A stretch of DNA of 64,000 nucleotides, from positions 46,359,631-46,423,630 of the forward strand of contig OX377206.1 of the NCBI GenBank assembly GCA_947396885.1, given 5' to 3'. A program made the translations under genes and the position numbers. The stretch comes from Heligmosomoides polygyrus polygyrus. Taxonomy: Eukaryota > Nematoda > Chromadorea > Rhabditida > Heligmosomidae. Position 1 is the stretch's first letter; each line of letters starts with the position of its first letter. The notes beneath the pieces are model-generated. The model ran no database searches and was not told the origin of the DNA. It was given only the letters and a program-made list of their open reading frames with translations. Below are positions 37,643-51,502 of this stretch, one piece after another.

Positions 37643-40600
37643 GAATGCTGACGCACGTTGAACGACGTCCAGTGTTCGCCTTTTGAATCTCTACCCACGT
37701 TGGGCGACATCTGCGGCACTTCTTCTGAACCCTGACGTACGTTGAACGACGTCTAGCTCCCCCCCCCCCCTAATCATGACGTAAGTTGGACGGCGTCTGG
37801 GGCACGCCTTCTGAATGCTGACGCACGTTGAACGACGTCCAGTGTTCGCCTTTTGAATCTCTACCCACGTTGGGCGACATCTGCGGCACTTCTTCTGAAC
37901 CCTGACGTACGTTGAACGACGTCTAGCTCCCCCCCCCCCTAATCATTACGTAAGTTGGACGACGTCTAGGGCACGCCTTCTGAATCCCTATGCACCTTGG
38001 ACGACGTCTAGGGCACGCATTCAAAATCTCCGACTCACGAAGGACGACGTCTGCGGCACTTCTTCTGAACCCTGACGTACGTTGAACGACGTCTAGCTCC
38101 CCCCTCCCCCTAATCATTACGTAAGTTGGACGACGTCTAGGGCACGCCTTCTGAATCCCTATGCACCTTGGACGACGTCTAGGGCACGCATTCAAAATCC
38201 CCGACTCACGAAGGACGACGTCTAGGGTAGCCTTCTGAATGCTGACGCACGTTGAACGACGTCCAGTGTTCGCCTTTTGAATCTCTACCCACGTTGGGCG
38301 ACGTCTGCGGCACTTCTTCTGAACCTGAGGTAGTTGAACGACGTCTAGCCCCCCCCCCTAATCATTACGTAAGTTGGACGACGTCTAGGGCACGCCTTCT
38401 GAATCCCTATGCACCTTGGACGACGTCTAGGGCACGCATTCAAAATCTCCGACTCACGAAGGACGACGTCTGCGGCACTTCTTCTGAACCCTGACGTACG
38501 TTGAACGACGTCTAGCTCCCCCCCCCCCCTAATCATTACGTAAGTTGGACGACGTCTAGGGCACGCCTTCTGAATCCCTATGCACCTTGGACGACGTCTA
38601 GGGCACGCATTCAAAATCTCCGACTCACGAAGGACGACGTCTGCGGCACTTCTTCTGAACCCTGACGTACGTTGAACGACGTCTAGCTCCCCCCTCCCCC
38701 TAATCATTACGTAAGTTGGACGACGTCTAGGGCACGCCTTCTGAATCCCTATGCACCTTGGACGACGTCTAGGGCACGCATTCAAAATCCCCGACTCACG
38801 AAGGACGACGTCTAGGGTAGCCTTCTGAATGCTGACGCACGTTGAACGACGTCCAGTGTTCGCCTTTTGAATCTCTACCCACGTTGGGCGACGTCTGCGG
38901 CACTTCTTCTGAACCTGAGGTAGTTGAACGACGTCTAGCCCCCCCCCCCCCCTAATCATTACGTAAGTTGGACGACATCTAGGGCACGCCTTCTGAATGC
39001 TGACGCACGTAGAACCACGTCCAGTGTTCGCCTTTCGAATCTCTACCCACGTTGGGCGACGTCTGCGGCACTTCTTCTGAACCCTGACGTACGTTGAACG
39101 ACGTCTAGCCCCCCCCTAATCATTACATAATTTGGACGGCGTCTGGGGCACGCCTTCTGAATGCTGACGCACGTTGAACGACGTCCAGTGTTCGCCTTTT
39201 GAATCTCTACCCACGTTGGGCGACATCTGCGGCACTTCTTCTGAACCCTGACGTACGTTGAACGACGTCTAGCTCCCCCCCCCTAATCATGACGTAAGTT
39301 GGACGGCGTCTGGGGCACGCCTTCTGAATGCTGACGCACGTTGAACGACGTCCAGTGTTCGCCTTTTGAATCTCTACCCACGTTGGGCGACATCTGCGGC
39401 ACTTCTTCTGAACCCTGACGTACGTTGAATGACGTCTAGCTCCCCCCCCCCCCCCTAATCATGACGTAAGTTGGACGACGTCTAGGGCACGCATTCAAAA
39501 TCTCCGACTCACGAAGGACGACGTCTGCGGCACTTCTTCTGAACCCTGACGTACGTTGAACGACGTCTAGCTCCCCCCCCCCTAATCATTACGTAAGTTG
39601 GACGACGTCTAGGGCACGCCTTCTGAATCCCTATGCACCTTGGACGACGTCTAGGGCACGCATTCAAAACCTGCGACTCACGAAGGACGACGTCTGCGGC
39701 ACTTCTTCTGAACCCTGACGTACGTTGAACGACGTCTAGCTCCCCCCCCCTAATCATTACGTAAGTTGGACGACATCTAGGGCACGCCTTCTGAATGCTG
39801 ACGCACGTAGAACCACGTCCAGTGTTCGCCTTTCGAATCTCTACCCACGTTGGGCGACGTCTGCGGCACTTCTTCTGAACCCTGACGTACGTTGAACGAC
39901 GTCTAGCCCCCCCCCCTAATCATTACATAATTTGGACGGCGTCTGGGGCACGCCTTCTGAATGCTGACGCACGTTGAACGACGTCCAGTGTTCGCCTTTT
40001 GAATCTCTACCCACGTTGGGCGACATCTGCGGCACTTCTTCTGAACCCTGACGTACGTTGAACGACGTCTAGCTCCCCCCCCCCCCTAATCATGACGTAA
40101 GTTGGACGGCGTCTGGGGCACGCCTTCTGAATGCTGACGCACGTTGAACGACGTCCAGTGTTCGCCTTTTGAATCTCTACCCACGTTGGGCGACATCTGC
40201 GGCACTTCTTCTGAACCCTGACGTACGTTGAACGACGTCTAGCTCCCCCCCCCCTAATCATTACGTAAGTTGGACGACGTCTAGGGCACGCCTTCTGAAT
40301 CCCTATGCACCTTGGACGACGTCTAGGGCACGCATTCAAAATCTCCGACTCACGAAGGACGACGTCTGCGGCACTTCTTCTGAACCCTGACGTACGTTGA
40401 ACGACGTCTAGCTCCCCCCTCCCCCTAATCATTACGTAAGTTGGACGACGTCTAGGGCACGCCTTCTGAATCCCTATGCACCTTGGACGACGTCTAGGGC
40501 ACGCATTCAAAATCCCCGACTCACGAAGGACGACGTCTAGGGTAGCCTTCTGAATGCTGACGCACGTTGAACGACGTCCAGTGTTCGCCTTTTGAATCTC

Positions 40601-41755
40601 TACCCACGTTGGGCGACGTCTGCGGCACTTCTTCTGAACCTGAGGTAGTTGAACGACGTCTAGCCCCCCCCCCTAATCATTACGTAAGTTGGACGACGTC
40701 TAGGGCACGCCTTCTGAATCCCTATGCACCTTGGACGACGTCTAGGGCACGCATTCAAAATCTCCGACTCACGAAGGACGACGTCTGCGGCACTTCTTCT
40801 GAACCCTGACGTACGTTGAACGACGTCTAGCTCCCCCCCCCCCTAATCATTACGTAAGTTGGACGACGTCTAGGGCACGCCTTCTGAATCCCTATGCACC
40901 TTGGACGACGTCTAGGGCACGCATTCAAAATCTCCGACTCACGAAGGACGACGTCTGCGGCACTTCTTCTGAACCCTGACGTACGTTGAACGACGTCTAG
41001 CTCCCCCCTCCCCCTAATCATTACGTAAGTTGGACGACGTCTAGGGCACGCCTTCTGAATCCCTATGCACCTTGGACGACGTCTAGGGCACGCATTCAAA
41101 ATCCCCGACTCACGAAGGACGACGTCTAGGGTAGCCTTCTGAATGCTGACGCACGTTGAACGACGTCCAGTGTTCGCCTTTTGAATCTCTACCCACGTTG
41201 GGCGACGTCTGCGGCACTTCTTCTGAACCTGAGGTAGTTGAACGACGTCTAGCCCCCCCCCCCTAATCATTACGTAAGTTGGACGACATCTAGGGCACGC
41301 CTTCTGAATGCTGACGCACGTAGAACCACGTCCAGTGTTCGCCTTTCGAATCTCTACCCACGTTGGGCGACGTCTGCGGCACTTCTTCTGAACCCTGACG
41401 TACGTTGAACGACGTCTAGCCCCCCCCCTAATCATTACATAATTTGGACGGCGTCTGGGGCACGCCTTCTGAATGCTGACGCACGTTGAACGACGTCCAG
41501 TGTTCGCCTTTTGAATCTCTACCCACGTTGGGCGACATCTGCGGCACTTCTTCTGAACCCTGACGTACGTTGAACGACGTCTAGCTCCCCCCCCCTAATC
41601 ATGACGTAAGTTGGACGGCGTCTGGGGCACGCCTTCTGAATGCTGACGCACGTTGAACGACGTCCAGTGTTCGCCTTTTGAATCTCTACCCACGTTGGGC
41701 GACATCTGCGGCACTTCTTCTGAACCCTGACGTACGTTGAACGACGTCTAGCTCC
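37643..41755 (+). repeat. 2.31-kb duplication in the F*-rich domain
   Basis: A at 37,643 and A at 39,959 start copies that stay in register at an offset of 2,312-2,318: GGCGTC D (37,789 and 40,105), ctcccccctccccc C (38,100/40,418 and 38,694/41,008), gtagaaccacgtcc A (39,008/41,320). Copy 1 runs to about 39,430. The stretch 39,430-39,958 between copies repeats the F* cassette and the gtagaaccacgtcc A (39,806). Within each copy an extra F*-C-D-E cassette of about 168 bp lengthens the 416-bp HOR to about 590 bp. Confidence 0.83.
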
Positions 41756-44700
41756 CCCCCCCCCTAATCATGACGTAAGTTGGACGACGTCTAGGGCACG
41801 CCTTCTGAACGCTGACGCACGTTGAACGACGTCCAGTGTTCGCCTTTTGAATCTCTACCCACGTTGGGCGACGTCTGCGGCATTTCTTCTGAACCGTGAC
41901 ATACGTTGAACGACGTCTAGCTCCCCCTCCTAATTATTACATAAGTTGGACGACGTCTAGGGCACGCCTTCTGAATCCCTATGCACCTTGGACGACGTCT
42001 AGAGCACGCATTCAAAATCCCCGACTCACGAAGGACGACGTCTAGGGTAGCCTTCTGAATGCTGACGCACGTTGAACGACGTCCAGTGTTCGCCTTTTGA
42101 ATCTCTACCCACGCTGGGCGACGTCTGCGGCATTTCTTCTGAACCGTGACATACGTTGAACGACGTCTAGCTCCCCCTCCTAATTATTACATAAGTTGGA
42201 CGACGTCTAGGGCACGCCTTCTGAATCCCTATGCACCTTGGACGACGTCTAGAGCACGCATTCAAAATCCCCGACTCACGAAGGACGACGTCTAGGGTAG
42301 CCTTCTGAATGCTGACGCACGTTGAACGACGTCCAGTGTTCGCCTTTTGAATCTCTACCCACGTTGGGCGACGTCTGCGGCACTTCTTCTGAACCTGAGG
42401 TAGTTGAACGACGTCTAGCTCCCCCCTAATCATTACGTAAGTTGGACGACGTCTAGGGCACGCCTTCTGAATGCTGACGCACGTTGAACGACGTCCAGTG
42501 TTCGCCTTTTGAATCTCTACCCACGTTGGGCGACGTGTGCGGCACTTCTTCTGAACCTGAGGTAGTTGAACGACGTCTAGCTCCCCCCTAATCATTACGT
42601 AAGTTGGACGACGTCTAGGGCACGCCTTCTGAACGCTGACGCACATTGAAAGACGTCCAGTGTTCGCCTTTTGAATCTCTACCCACGTTGGGCGACGTCT
42701 GCGGCACTTCTTCTGAACCTGAGGTAGTTGAACGACGTCTAGCTCCCCCCTAATCATTACGTAAGTTGGACGACGTCTAGGGCACGCCTTCTGAATCCCT
42801 ATGCACCTTGGACGACGTCTAGAGCACGCATTCAAAATCCCCGACTCACGAAGGACGACGTCTAGGGTAGCCTTCTGAATGCTGACGCACGTTGAACGAC
42901 GTCCAGTGTTCGCCTTTTGAATCTCTACCCACGCTGGGCGACGTCTGCGGCATTTCTTCTGAACCGTGACATACGTTGAACGACGTCTAGCTCCCCCTCC
43001 TAATTATTACATAAGTTGGACGACGTCTAGGGCACGCCTTCTGAATCCCTATGCACCTTGGACGACGTCTAGAGCACGCATTCAAAATCCCCGACTCACG
43101 AAGGACGACGTCTAGGGTAGCCTTCTGAATGCTGACGCACGTTGAACGACGTCCAGTGTTCGCCTTTTGAATCTCTACCCACGCTGGGCGACGTCTGCGG
43201 CATTTCTTCTGAACCGTGACATACGTTGAACGACGTCTAGCTCCCCCTCCTAATTATTACATAAGTTGGACGACGTCTAGGGCACGCCTTCTGAATCCCT
43301 ATGCACCTTGGACGACGTCTAGAGCACGCATTCAAAATCCCCGACTCACGAAGGACGACGTCTAGGGTAGCCTTCTGAATGCTGACGCACGTTGAACGAC
43401 GTCCAGTGTTCGCCTTTTGAATCTCTACCCACGCTGGGCGACGTCTGCGGCATTTCTTCTGAACCGTGACATACGTTGAACGACGTCTAGCTCCCCCTCC
43501 TAATTATTACATAAGTTGGACGACGTCTAGGGCACGCCTTCTGAATCCCTATGCACCCTGGACGACGTCTAGAGCACGCATTCAAAATCCCCGACTCACG
43601 AAGGACGACGTCTAGGGTAGCCTTCTGAATGCTGACGCACGTTGAACGACGTCCAGTGTTCGCCTTTTGAATCTCTACCCACGTTGGGCGACGTCTGCGG
43701 CACTTCTTCTGAACCTGAGGTAGTTGAACGACGTCTAGCTCCCCCCTAATCATTACGTAAGTTGGACGACGTCTAGGGCACGCCTTCTGAATGCTGACGC
43801 ACGTTGAACGACGTCCAGTGTTCGCCTTTTGAATCTCTACCCACGTTGGGCGACGTCTGCGGCATTTCTTCTGAACCGTGACATACGTTGAACGACGTCT
43901 AGCTCCCCCTCCTAATTATTACATAAGTTGGACGACATCTAGGGCACGCCTTCTGAATGCTGACGCACGTTGAACGACGTCCAGTGTTCGTCTTTTGAAT
44001 CTCTACCCACGCTGGGCGACGTCTGCGGCACTTCTTCTGAACCCTGACGTACGTTGAACGACGCCTAGCTCCCCCCTAATCATTACGTAAGTTGGACGAC
44101 GTCTAGGGCACGCCTTCTGAATGCTGACGCACGTTGAACGACGTCCAGTGTTCGCCTTTTGAATCTCTACCCACGTTGGGCGACGTCTGCGGCATTTCTT
44201 CTGAACCGTGACATACGTTGAACGACGTCTAGCCCCCCCCACCTAATCATTACGTAGGTGGGACGACGTCTAGGGTACGCCTTCTGAATCCCTATGCACC
44301 TTGGACGACGTCTAGGGCACGCCTTCTGAATGCTGACGCACGTTGAACGACGTCCAGTGTTCGCCTTTTGAATCTCTACCCACGTTGGGCGACGTCTGCG
44401 GCACTTCTTCTGAATCTGAGGTAGTTGAACGACGTCTAGCCCCCTCCCCCTAGTCATCACATAATTTGGACGACGTCTAGGGCACGCATTCAAAATCCCC
44501 GACTCACGAAGGACGACGTCTAGGGTAGCCTTCTGAATGCTGACGCACGTTGAACGACGTCCAGGGCACGCCTTCTGAATGCTGACGCACGTAGAACCAC
44601 GTCCAGTGTTCGCCTTTCGAATCTCTACCCACGTTGGGCGACGTCTGCGGCACTTCTTCTGAACCCTGACGTACATTGAACGACGTCTAGCCCCCCCCCC

Positions 44701-45925
44701 TAATCATTACATAATTTGGACGGCGTCTGGGGCACGCCTTCTGAATGCTGACGCACGTTGAACGACGTCCAGTGTTCGCCTTTTGAATCTCTACCCACGT
44801 TGGGCGACATCTGCGGCACTTCTTCTGAACCCTGACGTACGTTGAACGACGTCTAGCTCCCCCCCCCCCTAATCATGACGTAAGTTGGACGACGTCTAGG
44901 GCACGCCTTCTGAACGCTGACGCACATTGAAAGACGTCCAGTGTTCGCCTTTTGAATCTCTACCCACGTTGGGCGACGTCTGCGGCACTTCTTCTGAACC
45001 TGAGGTAGTTGAACGACGTCTAGCTCCCCCCTAATCATTACGTAAGTTGGACGACGTCTAGGGCACGCCTTCTGAATGCTGACGCACGTTGAACGACGTC
45101 CAGTGTTCGCCTTTTGAATCTCTACCCACGTTGGGCGACGTCTGCGGCATTTCTTCTGAACCGTGACATACGTTGAACGACGTCTAGCTCCCCCTCCTAA
45201 TTATTACATAAGTTGGACGACGTCTAGGGCACGCGTTCTGAATCCCTATGCACCTTGGACGACGTCTAGAGCACGCATTCAAAATCCCCGACTCACGAAG
45301 GACGACGTCTAGGGTAGCCTTCTGAATGCTGACGCACGTTGAACGACGTCCAGTGTTCGCCTTTTGAATCTCTACCCACGCTGGGCGACGTCTGCGGCAT
45401 TTCTTCTGAACCGTGACATACGTTGAACGACGTCTAGCTCCCCCTCCTAATTATTACATAAGTTGGACGACGTCTAGGGCACGCCTTCTGAATCCCTATG
45501 CACCTTGGACGACGTCTAGAGCACGCATTCAAAATCCATGACTCACGAAGGACGACGTCTAGGGTAGCCTTCTGAATGCTGACGCACGTTGAACGACGTC
45601 CAATGTTCGCCTTTTGAATCTCTACCCACGCTGGGCGACGTCTGCGGCATTTCTTCTGAACCGTGACATACGTTGAACGACGTCTAGCTCCCCCTCCTAA
45701 TTATTACATAAGTTGGACGACGTCTAGGGCACGCCTTCTGAATCACTATGCACCTTGGACGACGTCTAGAGCACGCATTCAAAATCCCCGACTCACGAAG
45801 GACGACGTCTAGGGTAGCCTTCTGAATGCTGACGCACGTTGAACGACGTCCAGTGTTCGCCTTTTGAATCTCTACCCACGCTGGGCGACGTCTGCGGCAT
45901 TTCTTCTGAACCGTGACATACGTTG
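41756..45925 (+). repeat. Domain of homogeneous 250-bp 6-mers with TCTAGA-bearing E
   Basis: A-B-C-D-E-F units of 250 bp (five 42-mers plus one 40-bp C). Clear runs start at C positions 41,891 and 42,141, and at 42,961, 43,211 and 43,461, with A starts at 42,877, 43,127 and 43,377. E carries tctagagcacg. Around 42.4-42.8 kb three short C'-D-A blocks intervene, one with gcgacgtgtgcgg. The set 43,711-44,460 (C', gcctagctccc C, gtcatcac D) returns at 61,611-62,360, offset about 17,900. Confidence 0.85.
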
Positions 45926-48900
45926 AACGACGTCTAGCCCCCCCCCCCCCCCACCTAATCATTACGTAGGTGGGACGACGTCTAGGGTACGCCTTCTGAA
46001 TCCCTATGCACCTTGGACGACGTCTAGGGCACGCCTTCTGAATGCTGACGCACGTTGAACGACGTCCAGTGTTCGCCTTTTGAATCTCTACCCACGTTGG
46101 GCGACGTCTGCGGCATTTCTTCTGAACCGTGACATACGTTGAACGACGTCTTGCCCCCTCCCCCCACCTAATCATTACGTAGGTGGGACGACGTCCAGGG
46201 TACGTCTTCTGAATCCCTATGCACCTTGGACGACGTCTAGGGCACGCCTTCTGAATGCTGACGCACGTTGAACGACGTCCAGGGTTCGCCTTTTGAATGC
46301 TGACGCACGTTGAACGACGTCCAGTGTTCGCCTTTTGAATCTCTACCCACGTTGGGCGACGTCTGCGGCACTTCTTCTGAATCTGAGGTAGTTGAACGAC
46401 GTCTAGCCCCCCCCCCTAGTCATTTCATAATTTGGACGACGTCAAGGGCACGCCTTCTGAATCCCTATGCACCTTGGACGACGTCTAGGGCACGCATTCA
46501 AAATCCCCGACTCACGAAGGACGACGTCTAGGGTAGCCTTCTGAATGCTCACGCACGTTGAACGACGTCCAGTGTTCGCCTTTTGAATCTCTACCCACGT
46601 TGGGCGACGTCTGCGGCACTTCTTCTTAATCTGAGGTAGTTGAACGACGTCTAGCCCCCCCCCCCTAGTCATTACATAATTTGGACGACGTCTGGGGCAC
46701 GCCTTCTGAATGCTGACGCACGTTGAACGACGTCCAGTGTTCGCCTTTTGAATCTCTACCCACGTTGGGCGACGTCTGCGGCACTTCTTCTGAACCCTGA
46801 CGTACGTTGAACGACGTCTAGCCCCCCCCCCCAATCATTACGTAAGTTGGACGATGTCTAGGGCACGCCTTCTGAATGCTGACGCACGTTGAACGACGTC
46901 CAGTGTTCGCCTTTTGAATCTCTACCCACGTTGGGCGACGTCTGCGGCATTTCTTCTGAACCCTGACGTACGTTGAACGACGTCTAGCCCCCCCCCACCT
47001 AATCATTACGTAGGTGGGACGACATCTAGGGTACGCCTTCTGAATCCCTATGCACCTTGGACGACGTCTAGGGCACGCATTCAAAATCCCCGACTCACGA
47101 AGGACGACGTCTAGGGTAGCCTTCTGAATGCTGACGCACGTTGAGCGACGTCCAGTGTTCGCCTTTTGAATCTCTACCCACGTTGGGCGACGTCTGCAGC
47201 ATTTCTTCTGAACCCTGACGTACGTTGAACGACGTCTAGCTCCCCCCCCCCCCCAATCATTACGTAAGTTGGACGATGTCTAGGGCACGCCTTCTGAATG
47301 CTGACGCACGTTGAACGACGTCCAGTGTTCGCCTTTTGAATCTCTACCCACGTTGGGCGACGTCTGCGGCATTTCTTCTGAACCCTGACGTACGTTGAAC
47401 GACGTCTAGCCCCCCCCCCCCCCCCACCTAATCACTACGTAGGTGGGACGACGTCTAGGGTACGCCTTCTGAATCCCTATGCACCTTGGACGACGTCTAG
47501 GGCACGCATTCAAAATCCCCGACTCACGAAGGACGACGTCTAGGGTAGCCTTCTGAATGCTGACGCACGTTGAACGACGTCCAGTGTTCGCCTTTTGAAT
47601 CTCTACCCACGTTGGGCGACGTCTGCGGCATTTCTTCTGAACCCTGACGTACGTTGAACGACGTCTAGCCCCCCCCCCACCTAATCATTACGTAGGTGGG
47701 ACGACGTCTAGGGTACGCCTTCTGAATCCCTATGCACCTTGGACGACGTCTAGGGCACGCCTTCTGAATGCTGACGCACGTTGAACGACGTCCAATGTTC
47801 GCCTTTTGAATCTCTACCCGCGTTGGGCGACGTCTGCGGCACTTCTTCTGAACCCTGACGTACGTTGAACGACGTCTGCCCCCCCTAATCATTACGTAAG
47901 TTGGGCGACGTCTAGGGCACGCCTTCTGAATGCTGACGCACGTTGAACGACGTCCAGTGTTTGCCTTTTGAATCTCTACCCGCGTTGGGCGACGTCTGCG
48001 GCATTTCTTCTGAACCCTGACGTACGTTGAACGACGTTTAGCGCCCCCCCCCCCCACCTAATCATTACGTAAGTTGGACGACGTCTAGGGCACGCCTTCT
48101 GAATCCCTATGCACCTTGGACGACGTCTAGGGCACGCATTCAAAATCCCCGACTCACGAAGGACGACGTCTAGGGTAGCCTTCTGAATGCTGACGCACGT
48201 TGAACGACGTCCAGTGTTCGCCTTTTGAATCTCTACCCACGTTGGGCGACGTCTGCGGCACTTCTTCTGAACCTGAGGTAGTTGAACGACGTCTAGCCCC
48301 CCCCCTAATCATTACGTAAGTTGGACGACGTCTAGGGCACGCCTTCTGAATCCCTATGCACCTTGGACGACGTCTAGGGCACGCATTCAAAATCTCCGAC
48401 TCACGAAGGACGACGTCTGCGGCACTTCTTCTGAACCCTGACGTACGTTGAACGACGTCTAGCTCCCCCCACCCCTAATCATTACGTAAGTTGGACGACG
48501 TCTAGGGCACGCCTTCTGAATCCCTATGCACCTTGGACGACGTCTAGGGCACGCATTCAAAATCTCCGACTCACGAAGGACGACGTCTGCGGCACTTCTT
48601 CTGAACCCTGACGTACGTTGAACGACGTCTAGCTCCCCCCCCCCCTAATCAATACGTAAGTTGGACGACATCTAGGGCACGCCTTCTGAATGCTGACGCA
48701 CGTAGAACCACGTCCAGTGTTCGCCTTTCGAATCTCTACCCACGTTGGGCGACGTCTGCGGCACTTCTTCTGAACCCTGACGTACGTTGAACGACGTCTA
48801 GCCCCCCCCCCCCACCTAATCATTACGTAGGTGGGACGACATCTAGGGTACGCCTTCTGAATCCCTATGCACCTTGGACGACGTCTAGGGCACGCATTCA

Positions 48901-49414
48901 AAATCCCCGACTCACGAAGGACGACGTCTAGGGTAGCCTTCTGAATGCTGACGCACGTTGAGCGACGTCCAGTGTTCGCCTTTTGAATCTCTACCCACGT
49001 TGGGCGACGTCTGCAGCATTTCTTCTGAACCCTGACGTACGTTGAACGACGTCTAGCTCCCCCCCCCCCCCCAATCATTACGTAAGTTGGACGATGTCTA
49101 GGGCACGCCTTCTGAATGCTGACGCACGTTGAACGACGTCCAGTGTTCGCCTTTTGAATCTCTACCCACGTTGGGCGACGTCTGCGGCATTTCTTCTGAA
49201 CCCTGACGTACGTTGAACGACGTCTAGCCCCCCCCCCCACCTAATCACTACGTAGGTGGGACGACGTCTAGGGTACGCCTTCTGAATCCCTATGCACCTT
49301 GGACGACGTCTAGGGCACGCATTCAAAATCTCCGACTCACGAAGGACGACGTCTGCGGCACTTCTTCTGAACCCTGACGTACGTTGAACGACGTCTAGCT
49401 CCCCCCCCCCCCCC
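45926..49414 (+). repeat. Mixed blocks with very long C-runs
   Basis: Contains C-runs of 15 (45,938-45,952) and 16 bases (47,410-47,425). Marks: D with gacgtcaaggg (46,441) and B with cttcttcttaatc (46,624), both found again near 55,579/55,762 and 58,282/58,465. A ccaatgttcg (47,793) and C gtctgcccc (about 47,877) return near 59,640 and 59,723, an offset of about 11,847. B with gtctgcagcattt appears near 47,214 and 49,015. No gene seen. Confidence 0.8.
47410..47425 (+). repeat. Cytosine run of 16
   Basis: One of the two longest homopolymers found. It belongs to a C monomer whose D has the taatcactacg form. On the other strand it is a 16-base guanine run. Confidence 0.92.
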
Positions 49415-51167
49415 TAATCAATACGTAAGTTGGACGACATCTAGGGCACGCCTTCTGAATGCTGACGCACGTAGAACCACGTCCAGTGTTCGCCTTTCGA
49501 ATCTCTACCCACGTTGGGCGACGTCTGCGGCACTTCTTCTGAACCCTGACGTACGTTGAACGACGTCTAGCCCCCCCCCTAATCATTACATAATTTGGAC
49601 GGCGTCTGGGGCACGCCTTCTGAATGCTGACGCACGTTGAACGACGTCCAGTGTTCGCCTTTTGAATCTCTACCCACGATGGGCGACATCTGCGGCACTT
49701 CTTCTGAACCCTGACGTACGTTGAACGACGTCTAGCTCCCCCCCCCCCTAATCATGACGTAAGTTGGACGACGTCTAGGGCACGCCTTCTGAACGCTGAC
49801 GCACATTGAAAGACGTCCAGTGTTCGCTTTTTGAATCTCTACCCACGTTGGGCGACGTCTGCGGCACTTCTTCTGAACCTGAGGTAGTTGAACGACGTCT
49901 AGCTCCCCCCTAATCATTACGTAAGTTGGACGACGTCTAGGGCACGCCTTCTGAATGCTGACGCACGTTGAACGACGTCCAGTGTTCGCCTTTTGAATCT
50001 CTACCCACGTTGGGCGACGTCTGCGGCATTTCTTCTGAACCGTGACATACGTTGAACGACGTCTAGCTCCCCCTCCTAATTATTACATAAGTTGGACGAC
50101 GTCTAGGGCACGCCTTCTGAATCCCTATGCACCTTGGACGACGTCTAGAGCACGCATTCAAAATCCCCGACTCACGAAGGACGACGTCTAGGGTAGCCTT
50201 CTGAATGCTGACGCACGTTGAACGACGTCCAGTGTTCGCCTTTTGAATCTCTACCCACGCTGGGCGACGTCTGCGGCATTTCTTCTGAACCGTGACATAC
50301 GTTGAACGACGTCTAGCTCCCCCTCCTAATTATTACATAAGTTGGACGACGTCTAGGGCACGCCTTCTGAATCCCTATGCACCTTGGACGACGTCTAGAG
50401 CACGCATTCAAAATCCCCGACTCACGAAGGACGACGTCTAGGGCACGCCTTCTGAATGCTGACGCACGTTGAACGACGTCCAGTGTTCGCCTTTTGAATC
50501 TCTACCCACGCTGGGCGACGTCTGCGGCATTTCTTCTGAACCGTGACATACGTTGAACGACGTCTAGCTCCCCCTCCTAATTATTACATAAGTTGGACGA
50601 CGTCTAGGGCACGCCTTCTGAATCACTATGCACCTTGGACGACGTCTAGAGCACGCATTCAAAATCCCCGACTCACGAAGGACGACGTCTAGGGTAGCCT
50701 TCTGAATGCTGACGCACGTTGAACGACGTCCAGTGTTCGCCTTTTGAATCTCTACCCACGTTGGGCGACGTCTGCGGCACTTCTTCTGAACCTGAGGTAG
50801 TTGAACGACGTCTAGCCCCCCCCCCTAATCATTACGTAAGTTGGACGACGTCTAGGGCACGCCTTCTGAATCCCTATGCACCTTGGACGACGTCTAGGGC
50901 ACGCATTCAAAATCTCCGACTCACGAAGGACGACGTCTGCGGCACTTCTTCTGAACCCTGACGTACGTTGAACGACGTCTAGCCCCCCCCCCCCCCCTAA
51001 TCATTACGTAAGTTGGACGACGTCTAGGGCACGCCTTCTGAATCCCTATGCACCTTGGACGACGTCTAGGGCACGCATTCAAAATCTCCGACTCACGAAG
51101 GACGACGTCTGCGGCACTTCTTCTGAACCCTGACGTACGTTGAACGACGTCTAGCTCCCCCCCCCCC
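49415..51167 (+). repeat. 1.75-kb HOR, copy 1
   Basis: 1,753 bp, starting at a D of the rare taatcaatacg form. Internal marks in order: gtagaaccacgtcc A, GGCGTC D, B with cacgatgggcgacatc (49,676), A ending cgctttttg (49,826), three 250-bp 6-mers (one with F followed by gggcacgcc), E gaatcactatg (50,622), then A-B-C'-D-E-F*-C-D-E-F*-C. Confidence 0.86.
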
Positions 51168-51502
51168 TAATCAATACGTAAGTTGGACGACATCTAGGGC
51201 ACGCCTTCTGAATGCTGACGCACGTAGAACCACGTCCAGTGTTCGCCTTTCGAATCTCTACCCACGTTGGGCGACGTCTGCGGCACTTCTTCTGAACCCT
51301 GACGTACGTTGAACGACGTCTAGCCCCCCCCCTAATCATTACATAATTTGGACGGCGTCTGGGGCACGCCTTCTGAATGCTGACGCACGTTGAACGACGT
51401 CCAGTGTTCGCCTTTTGAATCTCTACCCACGATGGGCGACATCTGCGGCACTTCTTCTGAACCCTGACGTACGTTGAACGACGTCTAGCTCCCCCCCCCC
51501 CC
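51168..51502 (+). repeat. 335-bp partial repeat of the 1.75-kb HOR start
   Basis: The first eight monomers of the 1.75-kb HOR, taatcaatacg D through the gtagaaccacgtcc A, GGCGTC D and cacgatggg B to C, occur here and then restart at 51,503. The D monomer that should follow this C (taatcatgacg) is replaced by the taatcaatacg D of a new copy. Confidence 0.85.
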
